Of a stretch of DNA of 62,409 bases, positions 1 through 13,057 are shown in pieces. A program made the position numbers and the translations under genes. The notes under the pieces are model-generated. The model was not told the DNA's origin and made no database searches. It saw only the letters and a program-made list of their open reading frames with translations. This DNA is from Actinoplanes oryzae (lineage in GTDB: Bacteria; Actinomycetota; Actinomycetes; Mycobacteriales; Micromonosporaceae), in NCBI RefSeq assembly GCF_030757795.1, contig NZ_JAUQWH010000039.1:1-62409 (forward strand), in the 5' to 3' direction. The stretch's first letter is position 1. The number at the start of each line of letters is the position of its first letter.

Positions 1-199
1 CGGCGTACCCCGCGGACAGCAGGTCGTCGCGGTTCACGTGGGCCGGCACCCGGGCCAGCATCTCGCGGACCAGGTGACCGACCAGCGGCATGTGCGCCCG
101 GACGACGTCCTCGCGCCGGCGATCGACCGGGAAGCCGTCGGCTCCGACACCGTTCTCGCGGTTGTCACGGCGGCGGTCGACCTGGACGACATCGCTCAT
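1..199 (-). CDS. FliA/WhiG-like sigma-70 family factor, N-terminal fragment
   Basis: Only the first 66 codons lie in the window; the gene runs off the left edge. It starts at an ATG (complement of 197-199) preceded by a clear GAGGAG ribosome site. After about 30 charged residues it reads RAHMPLVGHLVREMLARVP followed by HVNRDDLLSAGYA, the pattern of sigma-70 region 1.2/2.1 (LVG..VRE, D-L-x-S-A-G) seen in flagellar/sporulation sigma factors of motile-spored actinobacteria. It would direct RNA polymerase to a specific promoter class. Assignment to the FliA/WhiG group rather than the SigB/SigF group rests on a short stretch and is moderate. Confidence 0.7.
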   Translation of the reverse strand, partial: MSDVVQVDRRRDNRENGVGADGFPVDRRREDVVRAHMPLVGHLVREMLARVPAHVNRDDLLSAGYA

Positions 200-453
200 G
201 GGGGCTCTCCTCGAAGTCCCGCCGGATGGGGGGCAAGATCCCGGCGCTGAGGAGATACGGTCCGGCTCGCTGAGTGCAGTACGGGTCACTCTCGGGTGCA
301 GCCGGGTTGCGGTGGGTGGGCGCGTACACTTGATCTCGCCCTTCGGGTCGGCCACCGCGAGCAGCGACTTAGGGACGCGTCGGAAACAGCGACATCGTCG
401 AAGGACGCGCCGGGCGGGCCACGACCCCACTGACTTATGGAGTTCTCCACCTG
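200..453. other. Divergent intergenic region between sigma factor and helicase
   Basis: This 254-bp region carries the start signals of two divergent genes. Only the sigma factor ribosome site (GAGGAG near 208-213, minus strand) is clear. The long gap before the helicase would allow an extended 5' leader, as is known for many cold-induced DEAD-box helicase mRNAs, but no riboswitch or defined structure was recognised. Confidence 0.4.
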
Positions 454-2055
454 ATGACCTCGTTCACCGACCTCGGCGTGCCCGCCGAGCTCGTCTCGGT
501 CCTGACCGCGTCCGGCATCACCGCGCCGTTCCCGATCCAGGCCGCCACCCTTCCCGACTCCCTGGCCGGCCGCGACGTGCTGGGCCGCGGCCGCACCGGC
601 TCCGGCAAGACGTACGCGTTCGCCATCCCGGTCGTCGCGCGCCTCGCCGCCTCGGCCACCCCGCGCCGCCCCGGCCGCCCGCGGGCGCTGATCCTGGCGC
701 CGACCCGCGAGCTGGCCACCCAGATCGACGCCACGCTGGCCCCGCTCGCCGAGGCGATGGGGCTGCGCACGCTGACGATCTTCGGCGGGGTGGGCGCCAA
801 CCCGCAGATCCGCGGCCTGCACAACGGCGTCGACATCGTGGTGGCCTGCCCGGGCCGCCTCGACGATCACATCCGCAACGGCCACGCCTCGCTGGACGCG
901 GTCGAGATCACCGTGCTCGACGAGGCCGACCACATGGCCGACCTGGGCTTCCTGCCCGTCGTCCGGCGGCTGATGGACGCCACCCCGCGCGGCGGCCAGC
1001 GGATGCTCTTCTCCGCGACCCTCGACAACGGCATCGACGTGCTGGTCAAGCGCTTCCTGCCGAAGCCGGTCACGCACCACGTCGACGCCGCCGCCGAGGC
1101 CCCGGTGCAGATGAGCCACCACGTGCTGCACGTGCGCGCCGACGACCGCTTCCCGGTGCTGGTCGACCTGGTCGCGGCCCCCGGCCGTACCGTCGTCTTC
1201 ACCCGCACCAAGCGGCGGGCCAAGACCCTCACCCGCCAGCTCATCCAGGCCGGCGTGCCCGCGGTCGAGCTGCACGGCAACCTCGCGCAGAACGCCCGCA
1301 ACCGCAACCTGTCGGCCTTCTCGGACGGCAGCGCCGCGACGCTGGTGGCGACCGACATCGCCGCCCGGGGCATCCACGTCGACGACGTCGCGCTGGTCAT
1401 CCACGCCGACCCGCCGGTCGAGCACAAGGCCTACCTGCACCGCTCCGGCCGCACGGCCCGCGCGGGCGCCGAGGGCACGGTCATCACGCTGATGACCGAC
1501 GACCAGCAGGGCGACGTGCGCGACCTCACCCGCAAGGCGGGCATCAAGCCGACCACCACGCGCACCCGGCCCGGCGACGCGCTGCTGTCCCGCCTCGCGC
1601 CCGGCGAGCGGACGTTCGTGGCCCCGGCCGAGGCGGCGGCCGCGGTCGCGGGTCCGGCGCCGGCCCCGGCGGGCCGCCAGGCCCGATCCACGGGTACGTC
1701 CACCGCTGACGGCTCCGCCCCGTCGACCGGCCGTCCCCGCCGCCGTCGCGGTGGCGCGGGCCGCTCGACCGGCGCCGCCCACGAGACGGGCACGCCGCGC
1801 ACCCAGGAGACCCGCGCCACCCGCGCGGCCGCGACCACCGGCGGCGCACGTTCCCAGGGCGCCGGGGGCGGACGCTCGCAGGGCGCCGGCGGTGCACGCT
1901 CGCAGAGCGGCGGCGCGCGCAGCCAGGGCGCCGGCCGGGGTCAGGGCACGCGCACGGCGGCGCCCGCTCCCCGCAACGACGGCGGGCAGGCCAAGCAGGG
2001 CGGCGGCGCGGCCGCGTTCTCCGCGTCGAGCCGCGCGGGCCGCCGCGGGCGCTGA
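454..2055 (+). CDS. DEAD-box ATP-dependent RNA helicase with Arg/Gly/Ser-rich tail
   Basis: This 533-residue superfamily 2 helicase unwinds RNA secondary structure using ATP; bacterial relatives act in ribosome assembly, mRNA decay and cold adaptation. All core motifs are visible in order: Q motif (FPIQ), Walker A GRTGSGKT, PTRELATQ, the DEAD box in VLDEADHMADLGF, SAT in LFSATL, ATDIAARGI (motif V) and HRSGRTARAG (motif VI). Residues from about 390 onward form a low-complexity basic tail with repeated Gly-Ala-Arg-Ser-Gln units, a typical RNA-binding extension. The ATG follows GGAGTTCTCCACCTG, a workable but spaced ribosome site. It converges on the glyoxalase gene, and its stop codon lies inside a tandem repeat (see 2051-2150). 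Confidence 0.95.
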   Translation: MTSFTDLGVPAELVSVLTASGITAPFPIQAATLPDSLAGRDVLGRGRTGSGKTYAFAIPVVARLAASATPRRPGRPRALILAPTRELATQIDATLAPLAEAMGLRTLTIFGGVGANPQIRGLHNGVDIVVACPGRLDDHIRNGHASLDAVEITVLDEADHMADLGFLPVVRRLMDATPRGGQRMLFSATLDNGIDVLVKRFLPKPVTHHVDAAAEAPVQMSHHVLHVRADDRFPVLVDLVAAPGRTVVFTRTKRRAKTLTRQLIQAGVPAVELHGNLAQNARNRNLSAFSDGSAATLVATDIAARGIHVDDVALVIHADPPVEHKAYLHRSGRTARAGAEGTVITLMTDDQQGDVRDLTRKAGIKPTTTRTRPGDALLSRLAPGERTFVAPAEAAAAVAGPAPAPAGRQARSTGTSTADGSAPSTGRPRRRRGGAGRSTGAAHETGTPRTQETRATRAAATTGGARSQGAGGGRSQGAGGARSQSGGARSQGAGRGQGTRTAAPAPRNDGGQAKQGGGAAAFSASSRAGRRGR

Positions 2056-2150
2056 CCCGCGCGGGCACTGACCCGCGGGCGCTGACCCGCAACGGCGCTG
2101 ACCCGCAACGGCGCTGACCCGCAACGGCGCTGACCCGCAAGGGTCAGACC
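2051..2150. repeat. 16-bp GC-rich tandem repeat spanning the helicase stop codon
   Basis: About six imperfect copies of GGCGCTGACCCGCAAC lie between two convergent genes. The first copy contains the helicase stop (TGA at 2053-2055), and the last three or four are almost identical. Several units can pair as GCGGG...CCCGC, so the array may also act as a bidirectional terminator. The opposing gene also ends in TGACCC just beyond the array. Confidence 0.85.
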
Positions 2151-2157
2151 GCGAGGG

Positions 2158-2529
2158 TCAGATCGGCGAGCGCTCCAGCACGCAGAACTCGTTGCCTTCG
2201 GGATCGGCGAGGACGGTCAGGTCGTCCTCGCCGGTCTGGCCGATGTCCACCCGCCGGGCGCCGAGGGCGAGCAGCCGCGCCACCTCGGCGGCCCGGTCAC
2301 CGTCCCATGCGACCAGGTCGGGGTGCGCCCGGATCTTGCCCGCCTTGGGACCGGCGCTCGGCTGCAACCACAGCGTGGGCGTGCCGGGCGGGGCATCGGC
2401 GGGCGGATACAGCTTGGCGGCGCCGTCGTCACCCTGCCCGATGCGATAACCGAGCGCCCCGGCCCAGAAGCGGGCCATCCGCCCGACGTCCTGGACGTCG
2501 AGGGTCCACTGGACGAAGCGGCTGGTCAC
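2158..2529 (-). CDS. Glyoxalase/bleomycin-resistance (VOC) fold protein
   Basis: This 123-residue protein opens TSRFVQWTLDVQDVGRMARFW, has ALGYRI, and ends DPEGNEFCVLE, the usual signature of a single-domain vicinal-oxygen-chelate protein (glyoxalase_6-like). Such proteins bind a small hydrophobic or electrophilic ligand or metal; the substrate cannot be read from sequence. The start is a GTG whose first bases overlap the TGA of the upstream gene (GTGA), so translation is probably coupled to the NlpC/P60-like gene at 2526-3170. An upstream in-frame extension exists but lacks family similarity and overlaps that gene. Confidence 0.85.
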   Translation of the reverse strand: MTSRFVQWTLDVQDVGRMARFWAGALGYRIGQGDDGAAKLYPPADAPPGTPTLWLQPSAGPKAGKIRAHPDLVAWDGDRAAEVARLLALGARRVDIGQTGEDDLTVLADPEGNEFCVLERSPI

Positions 2530-3170
2530 GGGGTGCGCACGGCGATCTCGGCACCGAGGCGATACCCGTCGGCGAGCTCGAGGTCGTCGCCGCTCCAGAA
2601 GCGCCCCGGGTCGTACCAGCCATGGTTGCGGCCGCGGGGCAGCAGGCCCATGTCCTCGTACGTGATGGCGACCACCTCGGCGCAGTAGGCCGTCTCCAGG
2701 CCCGCCTCGGCCGGGACACTCTCCTGCCACGGCAGGCGCACCTGGGGCAGGCGGCCGCGGGCCCAGCGGAACGCCAGCTGCGCGCTGGACGGGAACGGCG
2801 TGCCGTCGAGCCGGGCCACCGTCTTCAGCGCGCGGTCCTCCATCTCCTTGGTGGCCGGCTGCTCCAGCTGACGCAGCCAGCCGCGCTGGCCGTACCGGTG
2901 GGCCCAGACGGTGACCGCGTCGCGCAGGTCGTGCAGCTGCACCCCGCGCTGGAAGGTGCCGGACCACATGTCGGGCAGCGACTTGCCCAGCTCCGCGTGC
3001 CACATCAGCGGCGGCATGTCCTCGATGACGATCGACATGCCGACGTGGTTGACTGGGCTGTTGGTGAGGGTCTGGATGGCACGGTCCGGTCCCGAGCGGC
3101 CCCGGAAGATCCAGATGTCGCCGGTCCGCGTGAGTTCGATCGCGTCTTCGAGACTGATGTCGGCAACCAC
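2526..3170 (-). CDS. Circularly permuted NlpC/P60-like (papain-fold) protein
   Basis: This 214-residue protein has GDIWIFRG, then a His in NHVGM (about residue 41), and a late Cys in TAYCAEVVAITYEDMG. The His-before-Cys order matches the circularly permuted NlpC/P60 (YiiX/LRAT-like) group, which hydrolyses amide or acyl bonds in lipids or peptides. No signal peptide is visible, so a cytoplasmic or membrane-surface role is inferred. The GTG at 3168-3170 was chosen because it immediately precedes the conserved region and follows GAGGAT. It is coupled to the downstream VOC gene and divergent from a small membrane protein 17 bp away. The exact substrate is unknown. Confidence 0.7.
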   Translation of the reverse strand: MVADISLEDAIELTRTGDIWIFRGRSGPDRAIQTLTNSPVNHVGMSIVIEDMPPLMWHAELGKSLPDMWSGTFQRGVQLHDLRDAVTVWAHRYGQRGWLRQLEQPATKEMEDRALKTVARLDGTPFPSSAQLAFRWARGRLPQVRLPWQESVPAEAGLETAYCAEVVAITYEDMGLLPRGRNHGWYDPGRFWSGDDLELADGYRLGAEIAVRTP

Positions 3171-3175
3171 GTGTC

Positions 3176-3181
3176 TATCCT
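3176..3181 (+). promoter_or_regulatory. Leaderless -10 element (TATCCT)
   Basis: TATCCT ends exactly 6 nt before the ATG at 3188, the spacing expected if transcription starts at the start codon. The gene has no Shine-Dalgarno sequence. Confidence 0.55.
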
Positions 3182-3187
3182 CGGCTG

Positions 3188-3364
3188 ATGCGTTGGTGGA
3201 AGATTGCGGGACTGGCCGGGCTGGCGGGCGTTGCCGCCACGGGAGCGGTGCTGGCACGACAGGAGCGGAAGCGGCGGGCGTACACGCCGGACGAGATCCG
3301 GGAGCGGTTGCACGCCCGGGTCGCCGAGGCCGACAGGGTGGTGCTGCCCATCGAGGAGAGCTGA
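3188..3364 (+). CDS. Small single-pass membrane protein (58 aa)
   Basis: The 58-residue product begins MRWWKIAGLAGLAGVAA, continues with a hydrophobic stretch to about residue 25, and has a basic cytoplasmic tail RQERKRRAYTPDEIRERLH. This is a one-helix membrane protein of a type conserved in Micromonosporaceae; its function is unknown. It starts at a leaderless-type promoter and ends 3 bp from the stop of the convergent App1-like gene. The positional and composition signals (ATG, GC-rich third positions, precise fit between neighbours) support it as real despite its size. Confidence 0.75.
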   Translation: MRWWKIAGLAGLAGVAATGAVLARQERKRRAYTPDEIRERLHARVAEADRVVLPIEES

Positions 3365-3367
3365 GGC

Positions 3368-4408
3368 TCAGACAACGTCGGTGTCCCGGAGCAGGGACCA
3401 CAGGCCGGCGCCGTCCGGTGCGCTGAACCACGTCTTGCCGCCCGAGCCGACCGCCTCCGGGGTGCCCGAGGGCCCCGGGACGGCGCCGGCGAGGACGGCC
3501 TGCGTGGGTGACAGGCGGCGGATGGCGACGGCCGCGACGTTGTCCGGGTGCGCGTGCGCGAACTCGGAGTAGATCTCCTGGTCGTGCTGGCCGTCGTCGC
3601 CGATGAGCAGCCACTTGATGTGCGGGAACTCGGCGGAGAGCCGGGCCAGCGTGTTGCGCTTGTGCTCTTGGCCGCTGCGGAACCACCGGTCCGGCGTCGG
3701 ACCCCAGTCGGTGAGCAGCAGCGGGCCGGCCGGATAGAGGTGCCGGGACAGGAAGCGGCTCAGCGTGGGCGCGACGTTCCAGGCGCCGGTCGACAGGTAG
3801 AAGACGGGGGCGCCGGGGTTGGCCGTGACCAGCCGCTCGTAGAGAACGGCCATGCCGGGCACCGCGATGCGCGCGTGCTCGTCCAGCACGAAGGTGTTCC
3901 ACGCGGCGAGCAGCGGGCGCGGCAGGGCGGTGACCATGACCGTGTCGTCGATGTCGCTGATGACGCCGAACTTCTGCGCCGGATCGACCACCCGGATCGG
4001 CGCCTCGACCGGCTGCGCGCCCTCGGTGGTCAGCCGGACCTTGCCCCAGCCGGGCTCGAGGTCGCCGCGGACCCGGGTGTCGACGTAGCCGCTACGGTCG
4101 GTGCGGGTCTCGTGGACCTGGTCGCCGATCTGGATGCGCACGGGCGCGTTGTGCACCGGGGACGAGGTGAAGCTGCGCCAGCCGCGCACCTTCTCCAGCC
4201 GCTTGGCCGCGTCCTGGCGGCGGGTGAGCACCACCCGGGCCATGACCCGCGCCCAGCCGGGGGCGCCGTAGCCGGTGTAGGCCGTGATCACGGGCTGCCA
4301 GCCGCGCTGCCGCAACCGCCGCTCGATCACCTCGTGCACGGCATCCTCGATCCGCGCGGCGCGGTGCATCCGCACGGCGGGGGGTCGACCCGCCGGGGTC
4401 AATGACAC
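3368..4408 (-). CDS. App1-type phosphatidate phosphatase (DUF2183)
   Basis: This 346-residue protein has an HAD-like catalytic motif SDIDDTV (DxDxT) in its second half, followed by FYLSTGAWN, LLLTDWGP and LLIGDDGQHDQEIY, the order of the App1/DUF2183 family. Yeast App1 is a Mg-dependent phosphatidate phosphatase; bacterial relatives are presumed to dephosphorylate lipids. The N-terminal third has a beta-rich GWRSFTSSPV region typical of the family. The GTG at 4406-4408 is preceded by AGGAGG at 8 nt, which decides this start over an internal ATG. No signal peptide is present. Confidence 0.85.
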   Translation of the reverse strand: MSLTPAGRPPAVRMHRAARIEDAVHEVIERRLRQRGWQPVITAYTGYGAPGWARVMARVVLTRRQDAAKRLEKVRGWRSFTSSPVHNAPVRIQIGDQVHETRTDRSGYVDTRVRGDLEPGWGKVRLTTEGAQPVEAPIRVVDPAQKFGVISDIDDTVMVTALPRPLLAAWNTFVLDEHARIAVPGMAVLYERLVTANPGAPVFYLSTGAWNVAPTLSRFLSRHLYPAGPLLLTDWGPTPDRWFRSGQEHKRNTLARLSAEFPHIKWLLIGDDGQHDQEIYSEFAHAHPDNVAAVAIRRLSPTQAVLAGAVPGPSGTPEAVGSGGKTWFSAPDGAGLWSLLRDTDVV

Positions 4409-4505
4409 GTCGGCCTCCTGCCAGTGGTCTTCGGGCCCCTGTGACGGTACCTGCCCTGAATGTGCCCCGCGCCGCAAGCACCCAACCGTCGATGGACGGC
4501 CTTGC

Positions 4506-5192
4506 TCAGTGCACGGCCACGGGCGTACGCGCGGGGCGGCCGGCGGGCACCCCAGCCCGGCGGCGCCCGGCGGTGCTGATGTCGCGACCGGTGCTGAGGG
4601 CGGCGGCCATGGCCTCGGCGCGCAGGCTGCGCAGGACGGCCGCGGCCTGCTCGGACTCGTGCCAGGCGGCCCGCTCACGCTCGACGGCGGCGCGGTAACG
4701 GTCCTGGCGGTGGTCGCGCACGGCCCAGCGCAGGGCGGCCTCCTGGGCCACCGGGTGCTTGCGGGCGTTCCAGCCGCCGCGGTGCGCGAGGGCCTCGTTG
4801 AGCTGCGCGATCGACAGCTCCCGGCGGCGGCACGCGGCGAGGGCGTTGCGGTGCAGGAAGCGCTCACGGTCGGCGATCTCGGCCCGGGTGCGGCGCTGCT
4901 TGAGGACCGGGAAGGCGGCGGCCCGCAGGCACCGCCGCGCCTCACGCTCGGCGGCGTCGAAGGCGGCCCAGGTGGTGTCGACCTCGGCCTGCGCCAGCTC
5001 CCAGGTCTCCCGGCTCAGGCGCGCGGCCTCGGCGGCCTGCCGGGCGGCGCGGTCGAGCTCGCCAGCTCGGCCGACGGCCTCGGACGGGCCGGGCTGCCGG
5101 GCGGCCCGGGGCCGGCGCGGCAGGGCGAGAGCCGCGATCGTGGCGGCGAGGACGAGCAGCAGAATCATCCAGACGAAGACGACGGTGTCCAT
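4506..5192 (-). CDS. Membrane-anchored protein with Ala/Arg-rich helical body
   Basis: This 228-residue protein begins MDTVVFVWMILLLVLAATIA, a strong N-terminal membrane anchor, followed by a long Ala/Arg/Glu-rich cytoplasmic region (about residues 30-200) likely to be helical or coiled coil. There is no recognised catalytic motif. A ribosome site GAGAAG precedes the ATG. Function unknown; it lies in the same direction as its two neighbours but is separated by 97 bp from the App1 gene and 148 bp from the next gene. Confidence 0.65.
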   Translation of the reverse strand: MDTVVFVWMILLLVLAATIAALALPRRPRAARQPGPSEAVGRAGELDRAARQAAEAARLSRETWELAQAEVDTTWAAFDAAEREARRCLRAAAFPVLKQRRTRAEIADRERFLHRNALAACRRRELSIAQLNEALAHRGGWNARKHPVAQEAALRWAVRDHRQDRYRAAVERERAAWHESEQAAAVLRSLRAEAMAAALSTGRDISTAGRRRAGVPAGRPARTPVAVH

Positions 5193-5340
5193 CTCGGCTT
5201 CTCTCGTGCGTCGGTCACTCTCGGTGGGGGGATTTTCGACCGGCCCGGGTACGCACACAGCGCGACGAGCCGCACCATCGCCGGCCCGCGGCACGGGGCT
5301 TCCCGGGGGCGGCGCAGCGACGGAACAGTGCGGAAGGGCG

Positions 5341-5712
5341 TCAGGCGGCCGGCGGCGCGCGCCCGGCAACAGTGCGCTGATCGGCGCCGGAGTGCGGCAG
5401 GGCCAACTCGCAAAGGGCGGCGGATGCCTCGTCGCCGTCCGGAACGGACCCGGCGGACGGCGGGGCGGCCGCCACGCCGTTGTCCGGAGCGGGCTCGACG
5501 GACGACGGGGAGACGGCGGCCGAGAGGTCGATCACGCCGTCGGTGACCGGCGCGTCGACCACGGTCACGATCGAGGCGGGGCCGGAGACCTCCGGGGCGG
5601 GGCTCAGCGAGGGCACCGCGAAGGCGAGCGCGATCAGCGCCAGGCCGGTCAGGAATTGCAGCAGTCGCCGCCCGTCCCAGAGACGGGGGTGCAGGCGCGC
5701 GACGGTGGCCAC
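5341..5712 (-). CDS. Small exported or membrane protein, Pro/Ala-rich (123 aa)
   Basis: The product begins with a basic segment (LHPRLWDGRRLL), then a hydrophobic helix FLTGLALIALAFAVPSL at about residues 20-36, and then an Ala/Pro/Ser/Asp-rich tail. This fits a membrane-anchored or secreted protein with an unstructured extracellular part. No domain was recognised. Translation starts at a GTG with a TAAGTT hexamer 6 nt upstream, so the mRNA is probably leaderless. Confidence 0.6.
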   Translation of the reverse strand: MATVARLHPRLWDGRRLLQFLTGLALIALAFAVPSLSPAPEVSGPASIVTVVDAPVTDGVIDLSAAVSPSSVEPAPDNGVAAAPPSAGSVPDGDEASAALCELALPHSGADQRTVAGRAPPAA

Positions 5713-5718
5713 GGTGTC

Positions 5719-5724
5719 AACTTA
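5719..5724 (-). promoter_or_regulatory. Leaderless -10 element (TAAGTT)
   Basis: On the minus strand TAAGTT is followed by 6 nt and then the GTG at 5712. No ribosome site is present. Confidence 0.5.
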
Positions 5725-5856
5725 CCCGCAACCGCAGGTCCGTGCACAGAACGCATCGACTGAGTGCTTCGTCCCACTCCACCGGGTGACCATGGGCGCC
5801 TGACGGACCGTGACGGACGGGCCTCGGAGCGCGAGGAAGTGGGTGACCGGGCGGCC

Positions 5857-6720
5857 GTGAGGGACCATGGGGAGGTGGAGACTGTCGCGGGCGTCGGCGA
5901 ACTGGCCGAGTGGATCACGGACGGCGGCGTGGTGGTGCTCAGCGGCGCCGGCCTGTCGACCGAGTCGGGCATCCCGGACTACCGGGGGCCGTCCGGGCTG
6001 GCGCGGCGGGCGACCCCGATGACCTACCAGGCCTTCACCCGTGATCCGGAGGCCCGGCAGCGCTACTGGGCGCGCAGTCACCTCGGGTGGCGCACGATCG
6101 GCGAGGCCCGGCCCAACGACGGGCACCGGGCCGTCGCCCGGCTGCAGGAGCTGGGCCGCCTCGACGGCGTCATCACCCAGAACGTGGACGGCCTGCACCA
6201 GGCCGCGGGCGCGCACGGCGTCGTCGAGCTGCACGGCAACCTGTCCTGGATCGTGTGCCTGGGCTGCGGCGACCGCACGCCGCGCGCCGAGCACTCCGCC
6301 CGGCTCGACGCCGCCAACCCCGGCTTCGGGGCGCGGATCTCGGCAATCAACCCCGACGGCGACGTGGAGATCGACGACGCGGAGCTGACCGGCTTCACGG
6401 TCGTGGACTGCACGGCGTGCGGCGGCATGCTGAAGCCGGACGTCGTCTACTTCGGCGAGACCGTGCCGGCGCCGCGGGTGAGCCGGAGCTTCGAGCTGGT
6501 CGCCGGGGCGCGCACGCTGCTGGTGCTGGGCTCGTCCCTCACGGTCATGTCGGGCCGCCGGTTCGTGCTGCGGGCCGCGAAGGACGGCACCCGCGTGGCG
6601 ATCGTCAACCAGGGCGTGACCCGCGGCCACCCCTATGCGGGGCTGATCGTCGACGCGCCCCTCGGCCACGTGCTGCCGGAGCTGGTCCGGCACGTGGAAG
6701 GCGTCCCCCTGCGCGGCTGA
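5857..6720 (+). CDS. SIR2-family NAD-dependent protein deacylase (sirtuin, class II-like)
   Basis: This 287-residue protein removes acyl groups from lysines using NAD. Visible motifs: NAD-binding GAGLSTESGIPDYRG (about 30-44), TQNVDGLHQAAG, catalytic His in VELHGN (about 126), and four zinc cysteines CLGC (134, 137) and CTAC (185, 188) separated by a long insert containing INPDGDVEI. That long zinc-module insert is characteristic of class II (SIRT4-like) bacterial sirtuins. PDVVYFGE and LGSSLTV complete the Rossmann fold. The start is uncertain: in-frame GTGs at 5839, 5857 and 5875 are all possible; 5875 has GAGGGA 10 nt upstream. Confidence 0.9.
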   Translation: MRDHGEVETVAGVGELAEWITDGGVVVLSGAGLSTESGIPDYRGPSGLARRATPMTYQAFTRDPEARQRYWARSHLGWRTIGEARPNDGHRAVARLQELGRLDGVITQNVDGLHQAAGAHGVVELHGNLSWIVCLGCGDRTPRAEHSARLDAANPGFGARISAINPDGDVEIDDAELTGFTVVDCTACGGMLKPDVVYFGETVPAPRVSRSFELVAGARTLLVLGSSLTVMSGRRFVLRAAKDGTRVAIVNQGVTRGHPYAGLIVDAPLGHVLPELVRHVEGVPLRG

Positions 6721-7040
6721 CCGCACGCCGCCCGACTCGGAGCCGGCGCGCGTCCCCGCTCCCCGTACGCATCGGGAGCCGCGCCGGGCGGCGGCTCGGC
6801 CCGGCTGGGTCACGAGATCGTCACGGAGTCCGGGAGCCCGGTTGCCCGCTTCTCGCACATTGACCAGGATTTGTGAAGTGTCTTAAACGATTCAGGCTGC
6901 CCGTGGTTACCCAGCCGAAACCTAAATAAAGACGTCGACGCGTTGACGTGACCCGGGTCACGGGAGTTAACTGCCGGAACCGCTCCCGAAACCGGTTCCG
7001 AAACTGCGGTGTTACCGCGTTGACACAAGTCGGAGGACCA
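6721..7040 (+). promoter_or_regulatory. Intergenic control region upstream of the LacI regulator
   Basis: This 320-bp gap becomes less GC-rich near 6885-6970 and holds a possible promoter (TTGACG at 6944-6949, 17-bp spacer, TTAACT at 6967-6972). A perfect 14-bp palindrome GTGACCCGGGTCAC (6948-6961) sits inside that spacer, and two LacI-type operator-like palindromes follow just downstream. GGAGG at 7032-7036 is the ribosome site of the regulator. The first 140 bp hold no recognised element. Confidence 0.55.
6975..7000. promoter_or_regulatory. Two adjoining LacI-type operator-like palindromes
   Basis: CGAAACCGGTTCCG (6987-7000) has half-sites matching at 6 of 7 positions around a central CG, the usual form of a LacI-family operator. 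CGGAACCGCTCCCG (6975-6988) is a weaker copy overlapping it by two bases. They sit immediately downstream of the proposed -10, so a bound repressor would block initiation; autoregulation by the adjacent LacI protein is inferred. Confidence 0.55.
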
Positions 7041-8048
<1,008 letters not shown>

Positions 8049-8160
8049 CCCTCGGGAAAAAAGCTGAGGCGGGTCGCGCGAGCGACCGGCCGTCCCGCCC
8101 TGCGCGCACAACCAGGGCACCCCTCTCACCCCTCACCACACCCCCTTCCAGGAGTCAGAG

Positions 8161-9843
<1,683 letters not shown>

Positions 9844-9849
9844 TGCGCT

Positions 9850-9890
9850 CCGCCGCCCCTCTCCCCCCGCGATCGGGAGAGGGGCGGCGG
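9850..9890 (+). terminator. Intercistronic 16-bp stem hairpin after the binding-protein gene
   Basis: Perfect inverted repeat: left arm 9850-9865, 9-nt loop, right arm 9875-9890. It begins 6 nt after the binding-protein stop and lies inside the operon, with no U-tract. It probably acts as a partial terminator or 3' RNA stabiliser that raises binding-protein levels over the membrane components. Confidence 0.75.
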
Positions 9891-9918
9891 CCGGCATTCC
9901 CCCGAAGAAGGAACTGAC

Positions 9919-11984
<2,066 letters not shown>

Positions 11985-11987
11985 GCG

Positions 11988-13057
11988 ATGACCATCCCCA
12001 CCTCGACCACCGAGCAGGTGATCCCGGGCCAGGGTGCCATGGCGCAGCCCGCGGTGAAGGCGAAGCGGCAGCGGTTCCGGTTCATCGCCAACAAGAAGGC
12101 GTTCACCGGCGTCGTGGTGCTCGGCCTCTACATCCTGTTCGCGATCATCGGGCCGTGGGTCACGCCGTACGACCCCGACGCCCGCAGCGCCGACCTGGTG
12201 CAGCCCCCGTCGTCCGCGCACTGGCTCGGCACCACGCACCTCGGGCAGGACGTGCTGAGCCAGATCCTCGACGGCACCCGCACGGTCATGGTCGTCGGCC
12301 TCGCCGCCGGCGCCATGGCGACGATCCTGTCCGTGCTCATCGGCGTCACCGCCGGCTACCTGGGCGGCGGCTGGGACGACAGCCTCTCCGCCCTGTCGAA
12401 CGTCTTCCTGGTCATCCCGGCCCTGCCGCTCATCATCATCGTGACGGCGGCCGTGCCCAGCGGCGGCGCGGTGCTGGTCGCGCTGATCATCGGCTTCACG
12501 TCGTGGGCCTGGAACGCGCGGGTGCTGCGCGCGCAGACGCTGTCGCTGCGCCGGCGCGACTACATCGAGGCGTCGCGCGCCAACGGCGAGAAGACCTGGC
12601 GGATCATCATCTTCGAGATCCTGCCCAACCTCACCGCGATCATCGCGTCGGGCTTCGTCGGCACGGTCATCTTCGCCGTCACGTCCGAGATCACGCTGGC
12701 CTTCATCGGCATCGGCGCGGACTCCGGCTGGAACTGGGGCACGATCCTCTTCTGGGCGCAGAGCCAGCAGGCGCTCGGCCAGGGCGCGTGGTGGTGGTTC
12801 GTGCCGGCCGGCCTCGCGATCGCGTTCCTCGGCACGGCCCTGTCGCTGATCAACTTCGGCATCGACGAGTTCGTCAGCCCGCGCCTGCGGAGCGCGGGCA
12901 AGACCAAGGTCAAGACCGCTTCCGGCCGTACGGTCCGGATGCGCGTCGGTTTCACGCCGGTCCTGAGCAACTCGTCCGCGCCGCACACCCACGCCAGGCC
13001 GATCCCCACCATCACCTCGGCGGCGGCGACTCCCGTGCTGAAGAAGGAGGCTTCGCA

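Noticed and set aside
286..2124. Long minus-strand open frame opposite the DEAD-box helicase
   Set aside because: Translation is Arg/Gly/Ala-rich and lacks domain motifs; the plus strand has all helicase motifs.
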